A DNA stretch of 43,986 nt from a virus. The notes under the pieces were generated by a model, which did no database searches, was not told where the DNA came from, and saw only the letters and a program-made list of their open reading frames with translations. Shown here one piece after another: positions 29,801-35,632 of the stretch (the stretch's first letter is position 1; every line of letters starts with the position of its first letter). A program made the position numbers and the translations under genes. Location of the stretch: the IMG/VR virus record IMGVR_UViG_3300025818_000034, positions 1-43,986 of that record; one strand, written 5' to 3'.

Positions 29801-31828
29801 TCGTTAACACCAACAGGATCAGAAAATCATATCGCAGTAACTGGAGACATTGAATCAAATACAACAGTGCGATTATTAGGTACAGGTGCTTCCACACTAA
29901 ACTCTGCTTCTTGGTACAGAATTGGTTTAGGAGACAACACAGTTTCTAACACCATTGATCCAAATGTATCAACTATTGAAATAAATCCAGTTACTTCGTC
30001 TGGCACAACATTGGATAGTTTTAGTATTTCTACATATCGAGGCGCCAAATATTATATTTCAGTAAACGAAATAGGATCAACAAAAAGAAGCAACATTGAA
30101 ATTTCTGTAACGCACAATGGCACTGATGCATTTATATCATCTTACAATATTATTAATACTGCATCAGATTTGATGACGATAACTGCTAATATTGTAGGAA
30201 GCAATTTAGTAGTTACTGGAACAGCAGTATCAAATAATGTAGATGTAAATCTATACAGAGTTATTTTAACCGATACTGAAGTTAGTAACGGTTCGACGCT
30301 GATAGGTTCAGTCACAGTGAACAGTGGTTCAACACAGCTGGATTCATTTGTAACATCAGCATACACTGGTGCACATTATATTGTGTCAGCGTGGAATCCT
30401 ACCGAAGGAGCAAGTTCGTTGTATGAAGTAACAGTGGTTGGACAAAATGGAAATGCTTTTGTATCTGCGTATGGAGTTAACAGTAAAGATAGTACGCAAT
30501 TAGAGTTCAGTGCGGACATATCAGGTAGCATCATAACGCTTAATGCTAGTTCAACATCAGGTAGTGGCACAATAGTTAATGCATACAGGGTTGGATTGTT
30601 AGCGACACCAGGTGGTGCTGTGATTGATCCTAACAAAGTGAGAGTGTATGTTAATGGTGCTAAGAAAGATTTATACTCGGACTACACTGTAGATATTGAT
30701 GCTAAAACAGTTAATCTCACAATTCCTCCAGCATCAGACGACATAGTTGTTATATCAACAATTGTAGGAACTCATTACTATGATAAGAACGATCAAATAA
30801 TACTACAACCAGACAATATGTCTGTGGACGGAATAACTCTATCACACGGAGATACAATTAATGCAATAACATTTAATAATGTTGCAGGAATGAATCAAAG
30901 AAGAGAAGTGTTTGTTGGAAACTCTAGTGGAGAATTTACAATATTTGGTCATCCTTTAAATGCTGATCACGTGTTTGTGTGGCTAAATGGGGAAAGTTTA
31001 GTGCAAAATTATGATTGGACTATAGCTGGTTCGTTCTTAAGTATTCCTAATAGATCATTAACAAATCAGGACAGAATAGATGTAATGTATTTTGATGAAA
31101 GATTTGATGCACAATCAAAAATGGAACAAGTTAGTTGGAGAATCTTTAAAGATATGCTTAATAGAACATTCTATAAGAGAATGAACATATATGAAACAGC
31201 AAACTTGTCTATAGATTTATTAGATGATAGTACAACAATTACTGTAGACGACGGAAATAAATTAACACCAGTTGACGGTAGTACTCAACTACCAGGAGTG
31301 GTTTATATTGGTTCAGAAAGAATAGAATATTTCTATAAATCAGGCAACGTTTTATCGAATATCAGAAGAGGTACATTAGGCACAGCAATACAACCACATA
31401 GATCAGGATCACGAGTTATAGATGCTTCTGGAAGACAGACGATACCGTATGCTGATACTGTGTATACTAAAAAACACATAGCTGATGGTGATACCACAAG
31501 ATTTATTTCATCATTATCAGTATCTTCTCCATATGAGATAGATGTATTTGTGGGGGGTAGAAGATTACCATATCTCAACGAAGACAGCAGTGCTAATTAC
31601 ACTGTGGATACTTGGGATGGTAGTAGTGCTAACATAGTATTAACAGAAAAACCAGCATCTGGTGTAGAAGTTAAAATTATACAGAAAAAAGGTAAAATAT
31701 GGTACGATCAAGGGGATGGTACAGCCACAAACGGACGTGGTTTTAACAAGTCTGATACTGCTCAAGCTCAATTTATAAGAAATGGGTCGGGCATAGTATT
31801 TGGTAGAGGCCAGTACAGTATAGAGTAA
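17828..31828 (+). CDS. Giant multidomain virion protein (wedge/fibre type, 4666 residues)
   Basis: One uninterrupted frame begins two bases after gp6 (Shine-Dalgarno AGGA). In order: an N-terminal domain with TIAHLPAFYRTDVNERFLN, also seen in wedge-linked giant proteins of marine myoviruses; a cupredoxin-like domain about 200-285 with ligand set H221, C274, H277, M280; several DGST/GDxTxxF beta modules; a chitin-binding-like W-T-A-N-T module near 1665 and another near 3413; a seven-bladed FG-GAP propeller about 2095-2560; VKPFHSKIREY near 3157; GSGY-type repeats near 3232 and 3357; three tandem repeats about 3948-4260; and a C-terminal DGDTTRFIS module. It occupies the place of T4 gp7. Host-surface or baseplate adhesion is inferred. 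No catalytic site was recognised. Confidence 0.8.
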   Translation: MADTIIDSQSNEVEVTQNGVTLRRTIAHLPAFYRTDVNERFLNSTLDQLIQPGKLDRLDGFVGRKDAYTNVSTDKYIESGLKDRDDYQLEPTVTYIQKDSSSINPEDQVKFTATYDDYINQIKYFGGNVDNHDRLNKEKIYSWNPSIDFDKLINYREYYWLPEGPNPILITNSGPNTVTEIQVTHRAQEAYLFSTYPKIDNPTITLYRGNTYKFLVNTSGHPFSIMTEPFKTGVSADDSTSILYSTGVSGNGVEQGVLTFTVPTGAPDVLYYQCGSHAEMNGAFTIKTITDTNEIDVLHEIVGTKNYTLPSGTKLSNGMKLRFDSNVTNTDYATKEFYVEGVGSSITLTDTANLIVSGAYAQQLTEPYDGVPYADRPYSVSFYRPVEKDYITIKRDSIDGNAWSAYNRWFHRATIEATAEEIGYTPNLLEEDRAKRPIIEFDSGLSLYNHGIAAKRPITLVDNVTTDIFSKMVNQTGYIVDGVPLKDGMRLLVLADTDPLVNNRIYLVNFVSVAGREVTTLKLTADFDARPQDGDSVSVEMGLKYQGKTWYYNQDQNTWIMGQSKTKLNQAPLFRMFDEHHNAFDDQAVYENSTFTGSKLFEYKISDTAPVDPVLGLQIKYNTIKNVGDMVFTSDYSTDSFEYQLAGEIKTRKFNTGHYHQVLAREEHISRVGWLQRAEESKQRVVRIFTVTDATDRAFPIDAFLNSKSLTDLSVVVEVNHVVQNIEDDYDLVDGLSNKFVQFTHDLALGDLVKITSSSSAPKVKDQGLYEVPENLSVNPFNAQLGDFTYGQILNHLNDINEKNTEIIGVTPGSSNLRDLGDIRTKGGTIIKHGAPLPQAMFLLIDPNANAIRSLEYSATEYQRFKEGFLTQTTGKTHEGSVTDRVDEIIKSMTTSKDKSFPFYYDDMIGYGESVQTRTFTVQSDEQVEYAIESYFNPTQLSNRAVYVYLNGEQLILGSDYTFNIDSDGLTISTPLTEGDIVTIKDYANTEGSFIPSTPTKLGLYPKFKPELVVDNTYRTPTNIIIGHDGSKTVAFGDYRDDLLLELEKRIYNNCKTTYDPNLLAITDVVPGAFRQTEYKTKEINNITSLDFYSWAGTNGVDYQKNDSYDELDSFTFNYSKNRSILSGEQLPGNWRGIYKFFYDTDRPHTHPWEMLGYSEKPTWWETNYGPAPYTAGNDLLWNHLEIGYDVSLKTSVEKYKRTGLSNYLPVDDSGNLRAPIHIGLIDQYQTFGTQNKWSFGDHGPAETAWRRSSHYPFAVMKMLALTKPAKFFSYFLDNSRIGTNLAGNIINTDTKLAPTLADATFYLDTSGLTTGYNRTAGYQPFIVNYLIKNGLDPAVYFYDKLKGLTVQLAYKLGGFTDKDNLKVLTDSISPSSTAGSQFIPEENYKIVFRSSNPVETFEYSGVLVELNSAVSRDGSTLEGGYKIIGYNIYKPYFKVRTPVKNNNLYNIQVGNSRAVIYKDWSERETVIPYGTVFKNIQSVVDFLIGYGKHLETQGFVFDKFSKELKEINNWETSAKEFLYWTRQGWAAGSAITLSPASDGFVIQTTESIISKFNDMFGQYSILNANGKPLEAKYLSTKRIGNKFSIDVKNTEEGIYNISMNAVQKEHIILFDNITVFSDIIYQLVTGFRQKRLKLIGWKTGDWNGDYYSPGFIFDEAKVNRWTANTDYHIGDTVEYGNYFYVSNSNHNSGNKFDHGTWTRKLNKPAAQLIPNFDYKISQFNDFYNLETNNFDETQQQLAQHLIGYQSRPYLENLFQNDISQYKFYQGFIKEKGTLNAIQKLVKAKFYGENINLNVYPEWMFKVGEFGSLDQDKVVQFLMEDDKFTNTVQSIELLNDENSSKIYSRSAAVYQDEMHSTPLEYVASETFKKYDYTREGYDRDVVQTYKTAGYPRLFDVQHTALNERDLLNLDINRIRNSDLIWIAKKSNNDWDVQRITYKGISLVSVEHQTNDNLSVLQFNNNHGLEKNQYIAIGHSQIPTLNRVYQVREILSQNSILVDSLLREAVSLNNINADESTVSVYGLLYSFISMRMSALNDSTSILPYNEYRLEDTVNQIPGDKLFVDNPGAKWKIYEKTNPYVYKRLASIDPEYNQEFGYQAISTADGKFLIVSAPGDRGDTSTGISPYSQGVVYIFTRDETTAGTLFQSVRSFTMTDSDTGTGRLGESLSLSTDENFITAGAPYANILSSDGSTRISNSGIVHMYAWSNTIRSYEEFTKFTAPESDMTSGLNYGWAHVVAEPTENSNRATRQKYLLVSAPGYNTDTGVVYLYTYTPVGDSTVSAWTQDNTITSSESGIYKRFGHRMSINDNGDILAISSISSSDSGMVEIFVRSDTVSGDSTLPGFTHVQTLRGVNFEDSTANTRFGESISMTKDGKTLVIGAPGIDNSLQADAGAIHIYKWDANNDSTQSYTLDQTILSPDTAINMQFGSTVHINNNATRIVIGAQGYANTRDMLFDNGMTTFDLQDTQIVDLNTGSGGVFTATKYNDDFLLDGKLVTTNVSGGDKFGNSVFVINDTVFVGAPNDDTITSDISTRENDGMVGVFDLKKSGQYSWKVLEEEPELVDNRLIESAFIFDKAEQKIKGYLDYYDPIKGRILGLADREINYKTEWDPAVYDVGTSGSTVQNTMSWAENHVGEVWWDLSKCRWLWYEQGDQEYKTKHWGKLFPGSVIDIYEWVESKLTPAQWANSADTAPGLARRISGQPLYSDNSTYSVRQKYDSKLDGFINYYYYWVKNSVFLPNPAISVVTRKNTTAYVSNIIANPLASGIRYFTVSDVNKLITFNTKFDLINSNTVLSVTYKDNNSEDMGDSHYVWKLIKEGDREDRPGEQIEKKWWDSLSGQDQDGNEVPDINVPLAQRYGNKIRPRQSWYTDRFSALKEIIDYSNSVLIKYQLANNIRYSNLNAAEAEPNFISGEWDEAVDTYADLTYINTQDISGTLNVLVHNDEQFNQGYWSIYHWDGREWIRVRVQTYKTSAYYEQVDWYAPSYNENKIIEKQIQYQYQLELTEVSLGDYVKVLTADTGGWKIFEKTKDEFVNVATQNGTIQLKKSLYNYNLENTGYAGTNPYDATFFDREPQLELRNIMKALRDDLFVGELSVEYNNIFFIGVRKVLEQQQYVDWLVRTSFINVSNILRELDQRKNYRVNTENYVEEYINEVKPFHSKIREYKLGYTGTETQDGIYTDFDLPAFYDGNTIRNINLSTDILTLNTYPYRFWRDNYKKYVTEIDVVHGGSGYITAPTVTLVGGTTKTVGPFTVLGTSTSGSTSGSYGYFYPLYTAQIDANVADGQAGGSSTSDKFTFSEFPGTDFYMPTTGQNTGKVDRPSAYDVYTASDVDQATAKATIREGAVVRITLLTNGSNYTATPRVVITGGGANGVTPSDTARAYAVLRNDLVRDLSTTIKFDRVQSTATVLTWTANTAYAYNDLIRYENSFYKVTTGYTSTDKFDEGLSNLVKLRGDEPYITAAERTLGFYTPTAGMPGNELSQVMTGVDYGGVMVTGLAFDNSQGWDASPWYDLPWDGYGLSRVKVFYGDGTTTQFTFDVAPTYLDVYTIYFTDISDSSGLYPAAVANVNRKRQVSQVIRGDGSTKTFTIVGDNGSPASADTYIELIPFEEDGVATPTDDKTLDSLVSGGLFKSALGISPSDIIVEGDAFLTPETSYSPEENLPGSIFDTLDIKVYQAPESGLPNILVKSYLGDGATDTFSTGRRPGSLASVIVSVDGVAQRLNTDYTVDIANNTITFASSPASNSKVSIKTFAVSGTNYMIYQEIVGDGSTSTFFTPARETYQFDSSLAQLYVLIDGIPTTNYTYVVLDKQIVITFHNGDGSTASPPSAGSLIQISSYNQSIGSGRAYTEIRSEEITYDSTNDVYTLTYPAGAIGPYSSSTILEHQGKILRGPDNTYYNGDGSTTLFSFSGYAGSTEGDSTSSGYRDTISNETKNIINAPTTVDSFLKTTYHSAWYLGVTLEEVSGELATAKYSLVHNDIDAFVSTTSLTPTGSENHIAVTGDIESNTTVRLLGTGASTLNSASWYRIGLGDNTVSNTIDPNVSTIEINPVTSSGTTLDSFSISTYRGAKYYISVNEIGSTKRSNIEISVTHNGTDAFISSYNIINTASDLMTITANIVGSNLVVTGTAVSNNVDVNLYRVILTDTEVSNGSTLIGSVTVNSGSTQLDSFVTSAYTGAHYIVSAWNPTEGASSLYEVTVVGQNGNAFVSAYGVNSKDSTQLEFSADISGSIITLNASSTSGSGTIVNAYRVGLLATPGGAVIDPNKVRVYVNGAKKDLYSDYTVDIDAKTVNLTIPPASDDIVVISTIVGTHYYDKNDQIILQPDNMSVDGITLSHGDTINAITFNNVAGMNQRREVFVGNSSGEFTIFGHPLNADHVFVWLNGESLVQNYDWTIAGSFLSIPNRSLTNQDRIDVMYFDERFDAQSKMEQVSWRIFKDMLNRTFYKRMNIYETANLSIDLLDDSTTITVDDGNKLTPVDGSTQLPGVVYIGSERIEYFYKSGNVLSNIRRGTLGTAIQPHRSGSRVIDASGRQTIPYADTVYTKKHIADGDTTRFISSLSVSSPYEIDVFVGGRRLPYLNEDSSANYTVDTWDGSSANIVLTEKPASGVEVKIIQKKGKIWYDQGDGTATNGRGFNKSDTAQAQFIRNGSGIVFGRGQYSIE
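18427..18700 (+). other. Cupredoxin-like (type 1 copper) domain inside the giant protein
   Basis: Strand-rich segment TITLYRGNTYKFLV, then GHPFSI with H221, then TFTVP, then YYQCGSHAEMNGAF. C274-x2-H277-x2-M280 plus H221 is the type 1 copper ligand set with the spacing found in amicyanin. Copper binding itself is inferred. Confidence 0.65.
24119..25500 (+). other. FG-GAP beta-propeller domain inside the giant protein
   Basis: Seven successive units each carry F/YG.x.S/A..x.D/N....V/I..AP followed by G.V.I/V.., for example FGYQAIS, RLGESLS, YGWAHVV, RFGHRMS, RFGESIS, QFGSTVH and KFGNSVF. Seven is the number of blades of integrin-alpha-type propellers. Confidence 0.7.
29669..30605 (+). repeat. 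Three tandem about 90-residue beta repeats in the giant protein
   Basis: Units start at DSF (about 29669, 30011, 30338). Each runs DSFxxSxYxxAxYxxS, then a hydrophobic strand with HNG/QNG and AFVS/AFIS, then AxIxGxxVxLxxxxxS and YRVxL. They are diverged at protein level and are not DNA-level repeats. Confidence 0.6.
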
Positions 31829-31834
31829 TAAATA
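31827..31834 (+). promoter_or_regulatory. Late-promoter-like box abutting the next ATG
   Basis: AATAAATA followed by C, overlapping the stop of the giant gene, with only 6 bases between the box and ATG at 31841. Any transcript starting from it would have essentially no leader. Confidence 0.45.
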
Positions 31835-31840
31835 CAAGCG

Positions 31841-32512
31841 ATGGACAAAGAGAATAAACAAATACAACAAGAAAAAACAGAGAAGAAAATGAAACAATCA
31901 AAACCTCAGGATAAATCAGGCATCAAAGTAGAGGGACATATCAAAATTTGGGATCCTACTTCGGGTGAAGTTATTGTGGACAAAAGAAATGCTATTCATT
32001 ATGAAAACATGAGTATAGCATTGGCTTCGAGTTTAGCAGATAGGACAACAGGATTTATTCATGAAATGGCTTTTGGAAACGGTGGAACCACAGTGGATCC
32101 AACAGGGATTATCACGTACCTAACACCAAACACTACAGGAAGTAACGCAAGTCTTTATAATCAAACATATTACAAAGTGGTAGATGATAACTCTAGTGGA
32201 AATAAAGATACTTCAAGAAACAAAATGGAAGTTCGACACACAGCAGGTAACAAATATACAGATATCGTTGTGACTTGTACTCTAGATTACGGTGAACCAG
32301 CTGGACAAGCGGCTTTTGATAATACAACAGATTTCAATGACACATTTGTTTTTGATGAGCTAGGTTTAAAATCTTTTGAAGGTACAGAGAACGGAAGTAC
32401 AAATAAACTATTGACTCACGTAATTTTCCATCCTGTGCAAAAATCTTTAAACAGATTAATACAGATTGATTATACTTTGAGAATACAATCATTAACAACT
32501 TTTACGGAATAA
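31841..32512 (+). CDS. Conserved structural protein downstream of the giant gene
   Basis: The 223-residue protein has a charged N-terminus of about 30 residues (very rich in Lys, Gln and Glu), then IKIWDPTSGEVIVDKRNAIHYENMS, GFIHEMAFGNGG and ITYLTPNTTGS. The tail has a DELGLKSFEG segment. This form recurs after the giant gene in marine T4-like phages, where it is a virion or baseplate-linked protein. Its position is that of T4 gp8, but I see no diagnostic gp8 residues. An in-frame ATG at 31889 would remove the charged leader and has a weak purine-rich ribosome site, so the start is uncertain. Confidence 0.6.
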   Translation: MDKENKQIQQEKTEKKMKQSKPQDKSGIKVEGHIKIWDPTSGEVIVDKRNAIHYENMSIALASSLADRTTGFIHEMAFGNGGTTVDPTGIITYLTPNTTGSNASLYNQTYYKVVDDNSSGNKDTSRNKMEVRHTAGNKYTDIVVTCTLDYGEPAGQAAFDNTTDFNDTFVFDELGLKSFEGTENGSTNKLLTHVIFHPVQKSLNRLIQIDYTLRIQSLTTFTE

Positions 32513-32517
32513 TGTAA

Positions 32518-33735
32518 ATGCCATATACAGTAAACAAAACAGACTCAACTGAATCTCCCAATCAATACACAGTACAAGATTCGGTTGTTAACACACAAAC
32601 TGATGTATCTTTTGTAGGAAAAGGTTATGCTGGATATGGAGAAGTCATTGCTGAAAATTTTTTACATCTATTAGAGAATTTTTCTAATGCAACAGAGCCT
32701 ACAAAACCAATCAAGGGACAACTTTGGTTTGATTCTAGCACGTCGAAATTAAATGTATTTACAGGTAGTAGTTTTCAACCTGTGGGTGGGGCAAACTATA
32801 CTTCAAGTACTCCTGTAGGATTAAAGGCAGGCGATTTATGGGTAAATGCTACTACTCAACAATTATATTTTAACAACGGTGCTGAAGATGTTTTAATAGG
32901 ACCGCCTACTTCAACGGACAGTGGATTTACTTTTGAAACTATTGAGTCTTCTATAGATGAGAGCAAGAACATAACGTACTTAAACAATAACAACGTTTTA
33001 ATTGGAATAATCAGTGACGAAGAATATATTCCTAAAATAGATATTCCAGGATTTGCTACAATCAAAAAAGGAATTGTATTAAGCACAGATTCAGAGTTAG
33101 ATGCAAAGTTTCATGGTATTGCTACAGATGCAGAAAGATTAGGCGGATTAACGTCTGATGTTTTTTATAAAGTAACTGGAGGAAACCTTACAGGAAAAAT
33201 GAACATCCGTTCGGATGAAGGGTTAAACATCGGTGCTGACGACGATTTTAAAATTACAGTAGAAACAACAGGTGATGTTAATATTATCAATGATACCAAT
33301 AACGGTGATTTAAGATTTAGGATCAAAGATGGCGGAGTACCTACAACGGTAATGACTATCGATGGTGCAACATCTAGAGTGGGTATTGGCACAACAACAC
33401 CGGGTTCAGAATTACAAGTAGTAGGTACAGTAAATGCAACATCTTTCACAGGACCTCTTACAGGTGCAGTTACTTCTACAGGAATAACGATGGTATCAGA
33501 TGGCTCTATTGCTTTTGCAGGAGCTCTAGATGATAGTTATGAAACTACACTTCGAGCTTCAGAACCAACAGCAGATAACACAATCACTTTACCAAATAGA
33601 TCAGGCACAGTGATAACATCTGGAGATTCAGGCACAGTAACTGGTAATATGTTAAAAAACAGAACAACTTTTCAAATATTAGATTCTGGTGGTGCAACAC
33701 TAGTTACAATGTATGCGGCAGGATCAGCTACCTAA
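32518..33735 (+). CDS. Phage fibre protein, paralogue A
   Basis: The 405-residue protein starts MPYTVNKTDST and continues with GKGYAGYGEVIAENFLHLLENF, KGQLWFDSSTSKLNVF and GDLWVNATTQQLYF. These GQLWFD and GDLWV blocks, followed by beta-rich repeats (MTIDGATSRVGIGTTTPGS), are typical of long or short tail fibre proteins in marine T4-like phages. It is a paralogue of 39879-41366 (same start and same YGxxxxxNxxxLLEN and LWFD motifs) and of the gene beginning at 43935. It probably forms a trimeric fibre linked to the baseplate. Confidence 0.75.
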   Translation: MPYTVNKTDSTESPNQYTVQDSVVNTQTDVSFVGKGYAGYGEVIAENFLHLLENFSNATEPTKPIKGQLWFDSSTSKLNVFTGSSFQPVGGANYTSSTPVGLKAGDLWVNATTQQLYFNNGAEDVLIGPPTSTDSGFTFETIESSIDESKNITYLNNNNVLIGIISDEEYIPKIDIPGFATIKKGIVLSTDSELDAKFHGIATDAERLGGLTSDVFYKVTGGNLTGKMNIRSDEGLNIGADDDFKITVETTGDVNIINDTNNGDLRFRIKDGGVPTTVMTIDGATSRVGIGTTTPGSELQVVGTVNATSFTGPLTGAVTSTGITMVSDGSIAFAGALDDSYETTLRASEPTADNTITLPNRSGTVITSGDSGTVTGNMLKNRTTFQILDSGGATLVTMYAAGSAT

Positions 33736-33749
33736 TAGGTATGTTGATA

Positions 33750-33778
33750 TTGACAAAGTTATATTATTCAATTACAAT
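33750..33778 (+). promoter_or_regulatory. Strong sigma70-type promoter inside the structural block
   Basis: TTGACA (33750-33755), exactly 17 bases, TACAAT (33773-33778). This is a near-consensus host-type promoter, 20 bases before the ATG at 33798. Confidence 0.65.
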
Positions 33779-33797
33779 GATTAATAATTAAATTTAT

Positions 33798-34748
33798 ATG
33801 GCTATTAGAACACCACTATATTATGATAATTCCGGAGGAGCAAGTAATCCTATATTGAGAGAGATGACAGCTCTTCAGATAGATGAGATTAAAAATGCCT
33901 TTAAACAATTATATTTTCAATCACCGTCTGTGGCTTTATCAGTGGTTGGTTCTGCAGGTAATGTAGGCACAATGTATGATACTCGTTTACGAGCAGGTGA
34001 TGTAGCAGTAGGAACATCAGCATTTCCAGCAGAAGCCATAACACAAGAACCACAACTGGTTCAAGTAGGATTGAGTAGAATTCAACAGACTATTAGTACT
34101 GATGCAGAACCGTCTAATGCAGGCAATATTGATTATCCAGTTTATTATTACGAAGACGTGTCAGGAAAACATATTGTAAAATCTATGACTTTACAAGATA
34201 TGTATGATACATTTGCAAAAGATGTGGTCACTGACAATTTATCAGTAGGGGGAGCAGTATATACAGTATCAACCAGTACAACAGTTTCTGGATATACTGA
34301 AGTTAGTGGCAGTGCCACCCCAATTTATACAGATACTAGAGCAGACACATCTGCTTATAATGCAGGTGAAATTCCAGAAACAGATGAAAATACAGTGATA
34401 CAAAATTATTACTTACATAAGAAGAATTATACCACACCAGCATATACTTCTCCGGCAAGAGTAACTCGATTAGGAAATATAATAACACCAGATACAACAA
34501 CGTGGAATACTCTTTTTAAATCAATTATACGATACATAGTTGCCAATACAGAAGGATATCGTTTGCGTTATTCTATAAATGGTTCAGGAGTAATAAACGG
34601 AACCCAAATGACAGATACACGTTTAGAAGGTGGTGCAGGAACATATGCAACCTATCAAGCAGGTGCCGACGATTATAGAGCTCAAGAATTTCCAGATGGG
34701 TCACCAGTAGTAATTAATACTTACGGATTATACGTTAATCAAGAATAA
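33798..34748 (+). CDS. Conserved structural or fibre-associated protein
   Basis: The 316-residue protein starts MAIRTPLYYDNSG with LREMTALQIDEIKNAF, a start shared by fibre-associated proteins of marine T4-like phages. It then has PSVALSVVGSAGNVGTMYDTRL, a Tyr-rich mid-region with repeated Y-Thr segments, and a YRLRYSINGSG...TYGLYVN end. It has no membrane segment or enzymatic motif. It is followed without a gap by the next gene (TAATG overlap). It has its own sigma70-type promoter, which is unusual for a structural protein. Confidence 0.6.
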   Translation: MAIRTPLYYDNSGGASNPILREMTALQIDEIKNAFKQLYFQSPSVALSVVGSAGNVGTMYDTRLRAGDVAVGTSAFPAEAITQEPQLVQVGLSRIQQTISTDAEPSNAGNIDYPVYYYEDVSGKHIVKSMTLQDMYDTFAKDVVTDNLSVGGAVYTVSTSTTVSGYTEVSGSATPIYTDTRADTSAYNAGEIPETDENTVIQNYYLHKKNYTTPAYTSPARVTRLGNIITPDTTTWNTLFKSIIRYIVANTEGYRLRYSINGSGVINGTQMTDTRLEGGAGTYATYQAGADDYRAQEFPDGSPVVINTYGLYVNQE

Positions 34749-35236
34749 TGATATTAGACAAGGGACGATTTACTGAAGCAACATTTGCCAGCAGTAAACG
34801 TAATTTAATTTTGGCTATATGGTTTGATGAAGATAGCAAACAGTATCACGAAATAGCAATCAAACCAGATCTAAACGATAAAAATTATCAAAAATTATTG
34901 AATACATTTACTACAGATGAAATATCGATGATGACTGACCAAAAGAGAAAACTAAACAGTCAGAATTTTGAAACTATGGTTAAAGATGTAGCATTAAAAT
35001 ATCAATTAATTTATGATCCAGCAGTAACTAATCCTCAAGACAAATTAGTAATCGACAATATATTCAACACACCAGAAGGCAATGTAGGAACTGATATGCT
35101 GTTCAATATTAAATTAAAGATATTTGATCTACCTCAAGTAAAAGAATCTACCAATACTGAATTAAAGAAAAAACTCAGAGAAGCCAAAACCCCTTTAGAA
35201 TCTCTCTATATTGCGGGTAAATTTTTATACGAATAA
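34748..35236 (+). CDS. Conserved phage protein of unknown function
   Basis: The 162-residue protein begins in a one-base overlap with the preceding gene. It is mixed alpha/beta with no signal peptide: an N-terminal beta portion LILAIWFDEDSKQYHEIAIK, an acidic middle, and a C-terminal helix LFNIKLKIFDLPQVKES with LREAKTPLESLYIAGKFL. The last part resembles proteins that follow fibre genes in marine T4-like phages. No function is known to me; it may be a fibre assembly partner because of the coupling. Confidence 0.55.
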   Translation: MILDKGRFTEATFASSKRNLILAIWFDEDSKQYHEIAIKPDLNDKNYQKLLNTFTTDEISMMTDQKRKLNSQNFETMVKDVALKYQLIYDPAVTNPQDKLVIDNIFNTPEGNVGTDMLFNIKLKIFDLPQVKESTNTELKKKLREAKTPLESLYIAGKFLYE

Positions 35237-35255
35237 ACTGTATTTTTCCCAAATA

Positions 35256-35284
35256 TTGACTATACGATAAAAATTCATTATAAT
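35256..35284 (+). promoter_or_regulatory. Strong sigma70-type early promoter
   Basis: TTGACT (35256-35261), exactly 17 bases, TATAAT (35279-35284). This is the best sigma70 match in the window. It leads into a 135-base leader and the small-protein genes. Confidence 0.8.
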
Positions 35285-35318
35285 TATATTTGATTAACTT
35301 GATGCACAATCAAGAAAG

Positions 35319-35399
35319 ATGAACCAAATACCCGCTATGTTCATCGCTTCACTAATCCCGGGCAAATTCACTTTTAAATTTTTTTGTATAAAAAAATAA
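35319..35399 (+). CDS. Possible 26-residue leader peptide
   Basis: A short frame MNQIPAMFIASLIPG..., ending in TAA, opens after AAGAAAG with a short purine run in front of its ATG. It lies in the leader between the early promoter and the next gene, and begins just after a 6-bp stem-loop at 35298-35314 (CTTGAT, 5-base loop, ATCAAG). It could be a regulatory leader peptide, or chance. Confidence 0.3.
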   Translation: MNQIPAMFIASLIPGKFTFKFFCIKK

Positions 35400-35419
35400 A
35401 ATTTAATAGGAGAATAACG

Positions 35420-35632
35420 ATGATTTTTAACATCAATATACCCAAACCTCAAACATTTGACGAATACCTGATGTTCCTTGACAACCTCGTAGGAGCCGCT
35501 GAAAAGGATCTAGGACAAGACGCTACAGACGAACTGCTGTGCTTCGCAATAAACGACGATCGAAGATCGTTGTTTATTACCGACAACACCAATCCAAAAA
35601 TAATAAATCCACCATATCAAGGAGATGAATAA
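35420..35632 (+). CDS. Small unknown early protein
   Basis: The 70-residue protein starts at 35420 after a textbook ribosome site AGGAG (35408-35412, 7 bases from ATG), so an upstream in-frame ATG at 35384 is not needed. The sequence MIFNINIPKPQTFDEYLMF is followed by an acidic helix with LLCFAINDDRRSLFITD. It contains an exceptionally strong internal hairpin at 35549-35577. The first gene behind the sigma70-type promoter, it overlaps the next by TAATG. Function unknown. Confidence 0.7.
   Translation: MIFNINIPKPQTFDEYLMFLDNLVGAAEKDLGQDATDELLCFAINDDRRSLFITDNTNPKIINPPYQGDE
35549..35577 (+). other. Long hairpin inside the small early gene
   Basis: A 13-bp stem with one G-U pair and a 3-base loop: ATAAACGACGATC, GAA, GATCGTTGTTTAT. 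It lies entirely inside the coding region, in-frame with the residues around NDDRRSLF. Confidence 0.75.
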
